Assembly: GCF_010729895.1 (NCBI RefSeq) | Contig: NZ_AP022612.1 | Span: 2,914,001-2,978,000, forward strand | Source: Mycolicibacterium confluentis | GTDB lineage: Bacteria; Actinomycetota; Actinomycetes; Mycobacteriales; Mycobacteriaceae | Direction: 5' to 3' | Length of the DNA stretch: 64,000 nt | Part shown: positions 56,197 to 64,000 of the stretch, piece after piece | Layout: every line of letters begins with the position of its first letter | Numbering within the stretch: position 1 is the first letter of the stretch | The notes under the pieces: generated by a model | The model's input: the letters and a program-made list of their open reading frames with translations, nothing else | Databases searched by the model: none | What the model was told of the DNA's origin: nothing | Translations under genes and position numbers: made by a program

Positions 56197-57291
56197 ATGA
56201 CCGCCACGGCCACCAAGGCCCCGCCCGCCGCTCTGATCGCCGGAGTCAACAGGATTCGCGGTGCGCTCGACTGGCTGCACAAGGCCACCGCGCCCAGCCA
56301 CATCGCGATGCTCGAACTCGGGCTGGGCTCGTGGGTCACCGCGGCCCTGTACGCGACGGTGAAACTGCGCATCGCCGACGTACTGGCCGACGGGCCGCTG
56401 ACAGCCGATGAGGTCGCGCAGCGGGTCGGGACGCACCCGGAGGCCACGTACCGCCTGCTGCGCACGCTGGCGAGCCGCTCAGTGCTCAAACTGCACCGCG
56501 ACGGCCGGTTCTCGCTCACGCGACTGGGCCAGGCGCTGCGCTCCGATGCTCCGGAGTCGATGGCTCCGATGATCGAGTTCGTCGGCAGCCCGCGCCATTG
56601 GGAGCACTGGGGCGACGTGGTGCACTCGGTCCAGACCGGCGGCACCTCCGTGGAGAAGCTGCGCGGAACCGGGGTGTTCGAATACCTCGACACCGACCCC
56701 GAATTCGCCGCGATCTTCAACAACGCGATGACCGGCGGTTCCCGGGCCGTCCTTGAGAACGCGGTTCCGGCTTACGATTTCAGCGGCTGCAGGCGCATCG
56801 TCGATGTGGGTGGCGGGCATGGCGGCCTGCTGGCGGCGGTGCTCAACCGCGCCCCCGAGGCCAGCGGAGTGCTGTTCGACCGTCCCTCGGTGGTAGCGGG
56901 CGCGGCCGACGTTCTGGAACCCGCCGGTGTCGCTACCCGATGCGAGACGCAGGGCGGCTCATTCTTCGAGTCGGTGCCCGACGGCGGCGACACCTACCTT
57001 CTCAAGGCGATCATCCACGACTGGGACGACGAACAGTCGATCGCGATCCTGCGCAATGTCCGGGCCGCGATCGCCGACGGCGGCCGGGTCCTGCTGTGGG
57101 AGATGGTGCTGCCCGATGGCGCCCCCAACAACATCGGATTCCTCATCGACCTGGAGATGCTCGTCAGTGCAGGCGGGCGGGAACGCACCGAGGCGCAGTA
57201 CGGGAAGCTGCTGGCGGACGCGGGCTTTCGGCTGACCCGCGTGGTCGCCACCGCGAGTCCGCTGTCAATCATCGAGGCCGTCCCGGTCTGA
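56197..57291 (+). CDS. SAM-dependent O-methyltransferase-like protein
   Basis: A 364-residue protein of the plant-type O-methyltransferase family: dimerisation and winged-helix region (LADGPLTADEVAQRVGTHPE, TYRLLRTLAS), SAM site RRIVDVGGGHGGLLAAVL, then the catalytic-type His in IIHDWDDEQSIAIL. Substrate unknown. It is inserted between sigA and the sigB region, where I do not recall such a gene in M. tuberculosis. Confidence 0.85.
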   Translation: MTATATKAPPAALIAGVNRIRGALDWLHKATAPSHIAMLELGLGSWVTAALYATVKLRIADVLADGPLTADEVAQRVGTHPEATYRLLRTLASRSVLKLHRDGRFSLTRLGQALRSDAPESMAPMIEFVGSPRHWEHWGDVVHSVQTGGTSVEKLRGTGVFEYLDTDPEFAAIFNNAMTGGSRAVLENAVPAYDFSGCRRIVDVGGGHGGLLAAVLNRAPEASGVLFDRPSVVAGAADVLEPAGVATRCETQGGSFFESVPDGGDTYLLKAIIHDWDDEQSIAILRNVRAAIADGGRVLLWEMVLPDGAPNNIGFLIDLEMLVSAGGRERTEAQYGKLLADAGFRLTRVVATASPLSIIEAVPV

Positions 57292-57304
57292 GCACCGACT
57301 CCTG

Positions 57305-57670
57305 TCAGTCGACGGGCCCGAGCGCGGCAAACCGCCCGTCCGGACCCGGCACGTACGGCATGACGTTTGTCACAGCGGCCGTCGGCAACGGCCCGTACAG
57401 ATGCGGGAACAGCATGGCCTCGGGATCCGTCGGCACGCCGGGTTCCCACCTGATGGGGTCTGCCACCGCATCCGCGTTCACGTACAGCAGTATCAAATCT
57501 GTTCGCCCCGCGTAGATCCGGTTGGCCGGCAGGTGCACCTGCTCGGGCGTCGAAAGATGGATGAACCCGACCTCGTCGAGTGACGTGGGCCGGTACTCGG
57601 CCGAGGAAGAGCCCTCCAACCAATCCTGCTCAGAACAGATATGCACCAGCCGAGATTGGGTATTTGACAT
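57305..57670 (-). CDS. DUF952-family protein
   Basis: A 121-residue protein: LVHICSEQDWLEG, VGFIHLSTPEQVHLPANRIY and EAMLFPHLYGPLP match the DUF952 family. It resembles glutathione S-transferase-adjacent or ADP-ribose-binding folds in some annotations, but the role is unknown. The ATG at 57670 has AT-rich, leader-like upstream sequence. Confidence 0.8.
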   Translation of the reverse strand: MSNTQSRLVHICSEQDWLEGSSSAEYRPTSLDEVGFIHLSTPEQVHLPANRIYAGRTDLILLYVNADAVADPIRWEPGVPTDPEAMLFPHLYGPLPTAAVTNVMPYVPGPDGRFAALGPVD

Positions 57671-57800
57671 AAGCCCACCCTGCCGCAGCCGCAAACGGGG
57701 ACCGACGTGAGACACGACACACCTGCGAACCCCTCGGGAACAACGCCGTAAGCCCAAACGTCTGACAGAGTAGAGAAACGCGAGGAACGGAGGAGCCGCC

Positions 57801-57992
57801 ATGACCGCAACTCTGACCAGTCCGGAACTGACACGGGCTGATCGCTGCGACCGCTGCGGTGCCGCCGCCCGGGTGCGTGCGAAGCTGCCTTCAGGGGCCG
57901 AACTTCTGTTCTGCCAGCATCACGCCAACGAGCATGAGGCCAAGCTGATCGCACTCGCCGCAGTGCTGGAGACAAGCTCCACCGAGCTGTAA
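57801..57992 (+). CDS. Small zinc-ribbon protein (63 aa)
   Basis: A 63-residue protein with a Cys pair (RCDRCGAAARVRAKL) and a C-x2-H-H group (LLFCQHHANEHEAKL). This is the short actinobacterial zinc-ribbon (DUF7455-type) found beside sigA/sigB. GAGGAGCCGCC precedes the ATG. Function unknown. Confidence 0.82.
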   Translation: MTATLTSPELTRADRCDRCGAAARVRAKLPSGAELLFCQHHANEHEAKLIALAAVLETSSTEL

Positions 57993-58053
57993 CACACACG
58001 TTGGAGCGTCCCGCTTTCCACATTCGTCTCCTGTCAGGAATGCTGGACTGGTC

Positions 58054-59061
58054 ATGAGTGACCAGACCATCAAACCTTCCCGACACCACATCCTGCGAGT
58101 CAGCAGGAGGACCCTGTCGAAAGCCTGGGACGACTCCATCTTCGCGGAGTCCGCACAGGCCGGCTTCTGGTCGGTGCTGTCCCTGCCGCCACTGTTGCTG
58201 GGCATGCTGGGCAGTCTCGCCTACATCGCGCCGATGTTCGGCCCGGACACCCTGGACACCATCCAGGACCGGCTGATCAGCACCGCGGGCAGTTTCTTCT
58301 CCAAGAACGTCGTCATCGAGATCATCGAGCCGACGATCCGGGACATCGTGCAGGGCGCCCGAGGCGAGGTCGTCTCGCTGGGCTTCGTGATCTCGCTGTG
58401 GGCTGGGTCGTCGGCCATCTCGGCGTTCGTCGACTCGATCGTGGAAGCCCATGACCAGACGCCACTGAGGCATCCGGTCCGCCAACGGTTCTACGCCCTG
58501 GGTCTGTACGTGATCGGTCTGGTGATCATCATCGCGACCGCGCCGTTCCTGGCGCTGGGACCGCGCAAGGTCGCCGAGTACATCCCCGACAGCTGGGACA
58601 ACATCCTGCGCTTCGGCTACTACCCTGCCCTGGCGCTGGCGCTGGTCATCGCGATCACCCTGCTGTATCGCGTGTCGCTGCCGAAACCGCTGCCCACTCA
58701 CCGTCTGGTGATCGGCGCCGTGCTGGCCACCGCGGTGTTCATGATCGCCACCGTGGGCCTGCGCATCTATCTGAGTTCGATCACCCAGACCGGCTACACC
58801 TACGGCGCGCTCGCGACACCGATCGCCTTCCTGCTCTTCGCGTTCTTCCTGGGCTTCGCGATCATGCTGGGCGCAGAACTGAACAACGCGATCGAAGAGG
58901 AGTGGCCGGCCCCCGCGACCCACGCCGACCAGCTTCGGACGTGGTTCGAGGACAAGGCCACGGCCAAGCTCGAACAGAAATCGGCGGACTCCCCCACGTC
59001 CGCACCGCCTGCGCCGGACTCCGACCCAGACCCGACGCGGTCGGCGCCGACTACTTCTTGA
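58054..59061 (+). CDS. YihY/BrkB-family inner membrane protein
   Basis: A 335-residue protein with about six transmembrane helices (VLSLPPLLLGMLGSLAYIA, FYALGLYVIGLVIIIATAP, YGALATPIAFLLFAFFLGFA) and the family segment MLGAELNNAIEEEW near the end. YihY-family function is not settled. Matches Rv2707. Its last 11 bases overlap the convergent DUF3039 gene. Confidence 0.85.
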   Translation: MSDQTIKPSRHHILRVSRRTLSKAWDDSIFAESAQAGFWSVLSLPPLLLGMLGSLAYIAPMFGPDTLDTIQDRLISTAGSFFSKNVVIEIIEPTIRDIVQGARGEVVSLGFVISLWAGSSAISAFVDSIVEAHDQTPLRHPVRQRFYALGLYVIGLVIIIATAPFLALGPRKVAEYIPDSWDNILRFGYYPALALALVIAITLLYRVSLPKPLPTHRLVIGAVLATAVFMIATVGLRIYLSSITQTGYTYGALATPIAFLLFAFFLGFAIMLGAELNNAIEEEWPAPATHADQLRTWFEDKATAKLEQKSADSPTSAPPAPDSDPDPTRSAPTTS

Positions 59062-59287
59062 GCTGCTCGTAGATCTTCTTGCAGTCGGGGCACACCGGCG
59101 AACCGGGCTTGGGCGACTTCGTCACCGGGAAGACCTCACCGCACAGCGCGACGACGTGCGTGCCCATGACGGCACTCTCAGCGATCCTGTCCTTCTTGAC
59201 GTAGTGGAAGAACTTGGGAGTGTCGCTGTCGGTCCCGTCGTCGACGCGTTCATCGGTGTCGGTGCGTTCGATCGTCTGCGTCTGCAT
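59051..59287 (-). CDS. DUF3039-family small zinc protein
   Basis: A 78-residue protein with THVVALCGEVFPVT and PVCPDCKKIYEQL, likely binding zinc by His and Cys. Conserved as Rv2708c between the YihY and DUF3099 genes. Function unknown. Confidence 0.85.
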   Translation of the reverse strand: MQTQTIERTDTDERVDDGTDSDTPKFFHYVKKDRIAESAVMGTHVVALCGEVFPVTKSPKPGSPVCPDCKKIYEQLKK

Positions 59288-59364
59288 CCCGCCATTCTGC
59301 CGCAGAAAATTACGGCCCGGGAACCACCCGCGCCCCGGAATTCGGATTGTGCAAGAGTGGAGGT

Positions 59365-59790
59365 ATGAAGCACAGCCAAGAGCTGGGTTTCGACGACGAC
59401 GGTCGGCCGGTACTCATCACACGCGCAGCCATTCCTTACGAAGAGGAACATCGGCAGCGGGTCCGTAAGTACCTGACCATCATGGCCTTCCGCATCCCCG
59501 CCCTCCTGCTCGCCGCGGTCGCCTACGGCATCTGGGAGAACGGCTGGGTCTCCCTTCTGATCATCGCGGTGTCGATCCCGCTCCCGTGGATAGCCGTGCT
59601 GATCGCCAATGATCGACCGCCGCGGCGGGCCGAGGAGCCGAGGCGCTTCGACGACGACCATCGGCGCACTCCGCTGTTCCCCACCGCGGAGCGGCCGGCT
59701 CTGGGCCGCCCGTGGGAGCCCGGCAGCGGGCCGGACGGGACCGGCGCGCAATCGAAATCGGCGGATTCCGACGCCGATGGGCCACACTGA
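59365..59790 (+). CDS. DUF3099 membrane protein
   Basis: A 141-residue protein with two helices (IMAFRIPALLLAAVAYGIW and WVSLLIIAVSIPLPWIAVLI) and a hydrophilic, acidic C-terminus. Matches Rv2709. GTGGAGG upstream of the ATG. Function unknown. Confidence 0.8.
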   Translation: MKHSQELGFDDDGRPVLITRAAIPYEEEHRQRVRKYLTIMAFRIPALLLAAVAYGIWENGWVSLLIIAVSIPLPWIAVLIANDRPPRRAEEPRRFDDDHRRTPLFPTAERPALGRPWEPGSGPDGTGAQSKSADSDADGPH

Positions 59791-59873
59791 GCGACTTCTC
59801 GTTCATTTCTTAGGACCTTCTCAGGTCGTCGCGTCATTTCTGCACGTCAGAGGGTGTGATGCAGACGATTTGT

Positions 59874-59900
59874 GGGAACTCTTTCCTCCACTGGCGCGTT
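59874..59900 (+). promoter_or_regulatory. SigE-type promoter of sigB
   Basis: GGGAACT (59874-59880), 16 bases, then CGTT (59897-59900). This matches the envelope-stress sigma E consensus (GGGAAC-N16-CGTT), and sigB is a known SigE target in M. tuberculosis. Transcripts would start about 30 bp before the sigB ATG. Confidence 0.75.
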
Positions 59901-59937
59901 AGAACGAATGACAGTTCGAGCCACTAAGGAGGCCGAT

Positions 59938-60900
59938 ATGGCAAATGCCGCCGCAACCCGGATCGACAACGGCGATCTGGACGCTCAGAGCCCAGCAGCA
60001 GACCTGGTACGGGTCTATCTGAACGGGATTGGCAAGACGGCTTTGCTCAACGCTGCCGATGAGGTGGAACTCGCGAAACGCATCGAGGCTGGCCTGTATG
60101 CGCAGCATCTGCTGGATACCCGCAAGCGTCTCGGCGAGAACCGCAAGCGCGATCTGATGGCAGTGGTGCGTGACGGTCAGGCTGCGCGCAGCCACCTCCT
60201 GGAGGCGAACCTGCGCCTGGTGGTGTCGCTGGCCAAGCGGTACACCGGCCGCGGAATGCCGCTGCTCGACCTGATCCAGGAGGGCAACCTCGGCCTCATC
60301 CGCGCGATGGAGAAGTTCGACTACGCCAAGGGCTTCAAGTTCTCCACGTATGCCACCTGGTGGATCCGGCAGGCCATCACCCGCGGCATGGCTGATCAGA
60401 GCCGCACCATCCGTCTGCCGGTGCACCTGGTCGAACAGGTCAACAAGCTCGCGCGGATCAAGCGCGAGATGCATCAGCAGCTGGGCCGCGAGGCCAGCGA
60501 CGAGGAGTTGGCCGAAGAGTCGGGCATCCCCGTGGAGAAGATCAACGACCTGCTCGAGCACAGCCGTGATCCGGTGAGCCTGGACATGCCGGTCGGTTCG
60601 GACGAGGAGGCCCCGCTGGGGGACTTCATCGAGGACTCTGAGGCGCTCTCGGCCGAGAACGCGGTCATCGCCGAACTTCTGCACACCGACATCCGGCACG
60701 TGCTGGCCACACTGGACGAGCGTGAGCAGCAGGTAATCCGGCTGCGGTTCGGTCTCGACGACGGCCAGCCACGCACGCTCGACCAGATCGGAAAGCTGTT
60801 CGGCCTGTCGCGTGAACGCGTCCGGCAGATCGAGCGCGAGGTGATGGCGAAGCTGCGCCACGGTGAGCGCGCCGACCGCCTGCGCTCCTACGCAAGCTGA
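59938..60900 (+). CDS. sigB: Stress sigma factor SigB
   Basis: A 320-residue principal-like sigma factor lacking region 1.1. Region 2: [19 protein letters not shown] and [17 protein letters not shown]; region 4: [20 protein letters not shown]. It starts transcription in stress and stationary phase. The ATG at 59938 has a perfect AAGGAGG 5 bases upstream, so I prefer it to ATG 59908. Confidence 0.95.
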   Translation: MANAAATRIDNGDLDAQSPAADLVRVYLNGIGKTALLNAADEVELAKRIEAGLYAQHLLDTRKRLGENRKRDLMAVVRDGQAARSHLLEANLRLVVSLAKRYTGRGMPLLDLIQEGNLGLIRAMEKFDYAKGFKFSTYATWWIRQAITRGMADQSRTIRLPVHLVEQVNKLARIKREMHQQLGREASDEELAEESGIPVEKINDLLEHSRDPVSLDMPVGSDEEAPLGDFIEDSEALSAENAVIAELLHTDIRHVLATLDEREQQVIRLRFGLDDGQPRTLDQIGKLFGLSRERVRQIEREVMAKLRHGERADRLRSYAS

Positions 60901-61046
60901 CGACCGACCTGCCTCAATCAGTGTGCCCGCCGATCCTTCGGCGGGCACACTGCTGTGAGCAGCGCCCGTGTGAGCGACGCCGCGCCGACGCGAGCGGGCC
61001 GACAGTGCCATTGGCCAAGTAGAATGGCGCGGACGGAGGGTGGCAG

Positions 61047-61739
61047 ATGAACGACCTGGTCGATACCACTGAAATGTATTTGCGCACGATCTACGACCTC
61101 GAGGAAGAGGGCGTGGTTCCGCTGCGCGCGCGCATCGCCGAGCGGTTGGAGCAGAGCGGACCCACCGTCAGCCAAACCGTGTCGCGCATGGAGCGCGACG
61201 GGCTGCTGCATGTCGCGGGCGATCGTCACCTCGAACTCACCGAGAAGGGCCGCGCGTTGGCTGTCGCGGTCATGCGCAAGCACCGCCTGGCCGAGCGCCT
61301 GTTGGTCGATGTGATCGGCCTGCCGTGGGAGGACGTGCACGCCGAGGCGTGCAAGTGGGAACACGTCATGAGCGAGAACGTCGAACGGCGCCTCGTGGCC
61401 GTCCTCGACAATCCCACGGTGTCACCGTTCGGCAACCCCATTCCGGGCCTGTCGGAACTCGGGATCGGCTCGATCGGCGGGTTCGAGGACTACAACCTGG
61501 TGCGCCTCACCGAACTGCCCGCCGGGTCGCCGGTGGCCGTCGTGGTGCGCCAACTCACCGAGCACGTGCAGGGTGACACGGGTCTGATCAGCAGGCTCAA
61601 GGATGCCGGTGTGGTGCCCAACGCCCGTGTCACGGCGGAGATCAGCCCTGCGGGCGGGGTGACCATCGTCATTCCCGGCCACGAGAACGTCGACCTGCCG
61701 CACGAGATGGCGCACGCCGTGAAGGTCGAGAAGGTCTGA
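61047..61739 (+). CDS. ideR: Iron-dependent repressor IdeR
   Basis: A 230-residue DtxR-family regulator: N-terminal HTH ([19 protein letters not shown]), metal and dimer domain with [17 protein letters not shown] (Cys, Glu, His ligands) and a C-terminal SH3-like domain. Fe2+-IdeR represses siderophore genes and activates storage genes. Its last 71 bases overlap the convergent DUF4192 gene. Confidence 0.95.
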   Translation: MNDLVDTTEMYLRTIYDLEEEGVVPLRARIAERLEQSGPTVSQTVSRMERDGLLHVAGDRHLELTEKGRALAVAVMRKHRLAERLLVDVIGLPWEDVHAEACKWEHVMSENVERRLVAVLDNPTVSPFGNPIPGLSELGIGSIGGFEDYNLVRLTELPAGSPVAVVVRQLTEHVQGDTGLISRLKDAGVVPNARVTAEISPAGGVTIVIPGHENVDLPHEMAHAVKVEKV

Positions 61740-62778
61740 CATCCTGGCCTCGCTCACCCGGCAGGGTGATGCCGAGGTCGCGTGCGAGGCCGGCCCCCGT
61801 CGTCGCCAGATCGCGGATCTTGTCGGGCCGCATTCCGGCCTGCAGCGCACTGTCGAGCATGCCGGCCATGCGGTGCGCTGGATCGATGCCCAGTGCGGCA
61901 CTCAACGCGACACCGGCCAGCGGCCCATCTCCGCGGGCGTAGGCGAAGAACCCGACGAACGTCAGCGCCTCCGCGCGCCACGGCGGCGGCAGGACTCGCG
62001 CGAGGTACACCCACAACTGCTCGGCCGCATCCGCCGACGAACCGACCGCCAGGGCGTACGCCGCATCGCGGACAGTCAGGTCGGTCAGGTCGTACGCCAG
62101 CCTGGCCACCTCCGGATCGCTCAGGGTCTTCCCCCGCGCAACCCTGCGGGCCGCCGCGATGATTCCCCGGACGGCCTTGCGCTGAACGCCCCTGCCGTCC
62201 TGATCGCCGAGGCGCGGTCCATCGTCCAGCTCCTGCACAGCCCGCGCGATGCCGGCGGCGTCGCGGTCGAGGTCCGTGGCGATGACCGACTCGAGCTCGT
62301 CGCGGTTGGCGTACAGCCGGCGCCCGTCGAGCACGGCAGCCATCGACAGCGGCGAGGCGGCCGGATCGTCGACGGCACCGCCGGCCCCACAGCCGTCGGC
62401 GCAGTGCCACCGGCCGCCTGCCGCGATCCTGTCGACGACGTGCGCGTCGATGAGCGTCATGTCGACGGCGTCGAGGCGATCGTCCAGCGCGGCACACAGG
62501 CCCGCATAGTCCTGGCCACACGACGCGCAGTCCGACCCCGCGTCGTCCACGATGACCGCGATGGCCGCATCAGCCCCGCTGGAGGCCACGACCTCCACGA
62601 GGTGGCCCACTCCGCCTGCGAGTGCGTCGGAGAGGTCGATGCGCAGCACGGCGCCCATCTCTCCGCGGTCGATGCCGACGATGACCAGCGAGCGTTCGGG
62701 GACGAAGCCGAGCACCGCCGGAATGGCGGCGATCAGCGAACCGGGATGGGTGAGGTTGAAGTCGCGGCGAGGTGTCAT
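61669..62778 (-). CDS. DUF4192-family protein
   Basis: A 369-residue protein: [20 protein letters not shown] and [10 protein letters not shown] at the N-terminus, [17 protein letters not shown] in the middle, an Arg-rich tail at the end. Matches Rv2712c. The ATG at 62778 starts the conserved MTPRRDF. The Arg-rich tail lies antisense to the 3' end of ideR. Function unknown. Confidence 0.85.
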   Translation of the reverse strand: MTPRRDFNLTHPGSLIAAIPAVLGFVPERSLVIVGIDRGEMGAVLRIDLSDALAGGVGHLVEVVASSGADAAIAVIVDDAGSDCASCGQDYAGLCAALDDRLDAVDMTLIDAHVVDRIAAGGRWHCADGCGAGGAVDDPAASPLSMAAVLDGRRLYANRDELESVIATDLDRDAAGIARAVQELDDGPRLGDQDGRGVQRKAVRGIIAAARRVARGKTLSDPEVARLAYDLTDLTVRDAAYALAVGSSADAAEQLWVYLARVLPPPWRAEALTFVGFFAYARGDGPLAGVALSAALGIDPAHRMAGMLDSALQAGMRPDKIRDLATTGAGLARDLGITLPGERGQDVRPSRPSRRAPSRAAGRRSRGRE

Positions 62779-62946
62779 GTGCTCGACCGTCCCAATGGAC
62801 ACCGTCAGCACGCGTCCAACGGCGGCGGATCGGAGGTGACCTGTGGACGAACTCGCAACTGTGGACACCGGGCGGGTGCGAAATGTTCACGCGGAGTTGA
62901 CGTCGCCGGCACGTTCGACGCCATTTCCCGGCGTAAACACGCGGGT

Positions 62947-64000
62947 ATGGGCTCGATGCAGGAGTACGACCTCGTCGTCATCGGTTCGGGACCGGGTGGG
63001 CAGCGCGCCGCCATCGCCGCGGCCAAACTCGGCAAGTCTGTGGCCGTCGTCGAGCGCGGCACGATGCTCGGCGGCGTGTGCGTCAACACCGGCACGATCC
63101 CGTCGAAGACACTCCGCGAGGCCGTCGTCTACCTGACGGGCATGACCCAGCGTGAGCTCTACGGCGCGAGCTACCGGGTCAAGGAGAAGATCACCCCGGC
63201 CGACCTGCTGGCCCGCACCCAGCACGTGATCGGCAAGGAGATCGAGGTGGTGCGCTCACAGCTGCTGCGCAACCGCGTCGAGTTGTACACGGGGCACGGC
63301 CGATTCGAAGACGAGCACACGATCTCCGTCGACGATCCCAGCCGCGCCGAGCGGATCACGGTCCGCGGCCGATACATCGTCCTGGCCACCGGCACCAAGC
63401 CGGCACGCCCGGCCGGTGTGGAGTTCGACGAGCACCGGGTCCTGGACTCTGACGGCATCCTGGACCTCAAGACGCTGCCGACGTCGATGGTCGTGGTCGG
63501 CGCCGGGGTCATCGGCATCGAGTACGCCTCGATGTTCGCCGCCCTCGGCACCAAGGTCACCGTCGTGGAGAAGCGGAATTCGATGCTCGAGTTCTGCGAT
63601 CCGGAGATCATCGAGGCCCTGCGCTTCCACCTGCGGGACCTCGCCGTGACGTTCCGATTCGGCGAGGAGGTCACCGCGGTCGACGTCGGGGCCGCGGGCA
63701 CCGTCACGACATTGGCCAGCGGTAAGCAGATTCCGGCCGAGACCGTCATGTACTCGGCGGGCCGACAGGGGCAGACCGATCACCTCGACCTCGCCAAGGC
63801 GGGCCTGGAGGCCGACGCGCGCGGGCGGATCCACGTCGACGACAACTTCACCACCAAGGTCGACCACATCTACGCCGTCGGCGACGTCATCGGATTCCCC
63901 GCACTGGCCGCGACGTCGATGGAACAGGGCAGGCTCGCGGCGTATCACGCATTCGGCGAACCGACCAAAGGCATGATGGAACTGCAGCCGATCGGCATCT
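62947..64000 (+). CDS. sthA: Soluble pyridine nucleotide transhydrogenase (partial)
   Basis: At least 351 residues; the gene runs off the window. FAD site [19 protein letters not shown], the redox-type [17 protein letters not shown] (the second Cys of disulfide reductases is Thr), and NAD site [20 protein letters not shown]. It interconverts NADPH and NADH. Matches Rv2713 closely. ATG 62947 or 62956 can serve. Confidence 0.93.
   Translation, partial: MGSMQEYDLVVIGSGPGGQRAAIAAAKLGKSVAVVERGTMLGGVCVNTGTIPSKTLREAVVYLTGMTQRELYGASYRVKEKITPADLLARTQHVIGKEIEVVRSQLLRNRVELYTGHGRFEDEHTISVDDPSRAERITVRGRYIVLATGTKPARPAGVEFDEHRVLDSDGILDLKTLPTSMVVVGAGVIGIEYASMFAALGTKVTVVEKRNSMLEFCDPEIIEALRFHLRDLAVTFRFGEEVTAVDVGAAGTVTTLASGKQIPAETVMYSAGRQGQTDHLDLAKAGLEADARGRIHVDDNFTTKVDHIYAVGDVIGFPALAATSMEQGRLAAYHAFGEPTKGMMELQPIGI

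Overview
The window comes from a high-GC actinobacterium of the genus Mycobacterium, most likely a fast-growing Mycolicibacterium. Evidence: from about 25.1 kb to the end the gene order is, as I remember it, nearly that of M. tuberculosis Rv2667-Rv2713 (clpC2, zapE-like, RibD-like, aftC, msrB, hemQ, hemY, hemE, dxs, trkA pair, dut, cei, suhB, ppgK, sigA, sigB, ideR, sthA). Differences are an nhaA gene after dxs, no echA15 beside hemE, and a methyltransferase after sigA.

Layout. 1-7.2 kb: 3' end of an aldehyde dehydrogenase, a lipoprotein, and a roughly 2000-residue exported protein made almost entirely of MPTR-type pentapeptide repeats but with no PPE domain. 7.6-19.7 kb: a 12.0-kb integrated element bounded by a 23-bp direct repeat. 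Its right copy is the 3' end of an intact tRNA-Val(CAC) gene. It carries a tyrosine integrase, a proteasome-like Ntn-hydrolase candidate, a small-terminase-like zinc protein, a PrimPol-ATPase replication protein, two AlpA/Xis-type HTH proteins, a phage major capsid protein, small basic proteins and an HNH protein. It has no portal, large terminase, capsid protease, tail or lysis genes. It therefore looks like a capsid-encoding phage satellite, comparable to the phiRv2 element of M. tuberculosis, which also uses a tRNA-Val gene. This is the strongest candidate for an undescribed system. 19.7-20.4 kb: divergent tRNA-Val(CAC) and a tRNA-Gly-Cys-Val operon. 20.4-24.6 kb: a decayed nucleotidyl cyclase beside an alpha/beta hydrolase, small hypothetical genes, and an NlpC/P60-like protein behind an AT-rich leader. 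24.6-64 kb: the conserved core described above.

How the genes work together. In the core, hemE-hemY-hemQ make heme by the coproporphyrin-dependent route; dxs feeds isoprenoids; aftC builds arabinan; trkA-type genes and nhaA handle K+ and Na+; sigA, sigB and ideR control transcription and iron. clpC2 lies behind two identical palindromes that overlap a near-consensus, probably leaderless promoter, which points to tight autoregulation. In the element, the leftward block (AlpA-like, two unknowns, PrimPol, small terminase) looks like regulation, replication and packaging; the rightward block (capsid and basic proteins) looks like head formation; the att-proximal genes handle integration, excision and possibly host defence.
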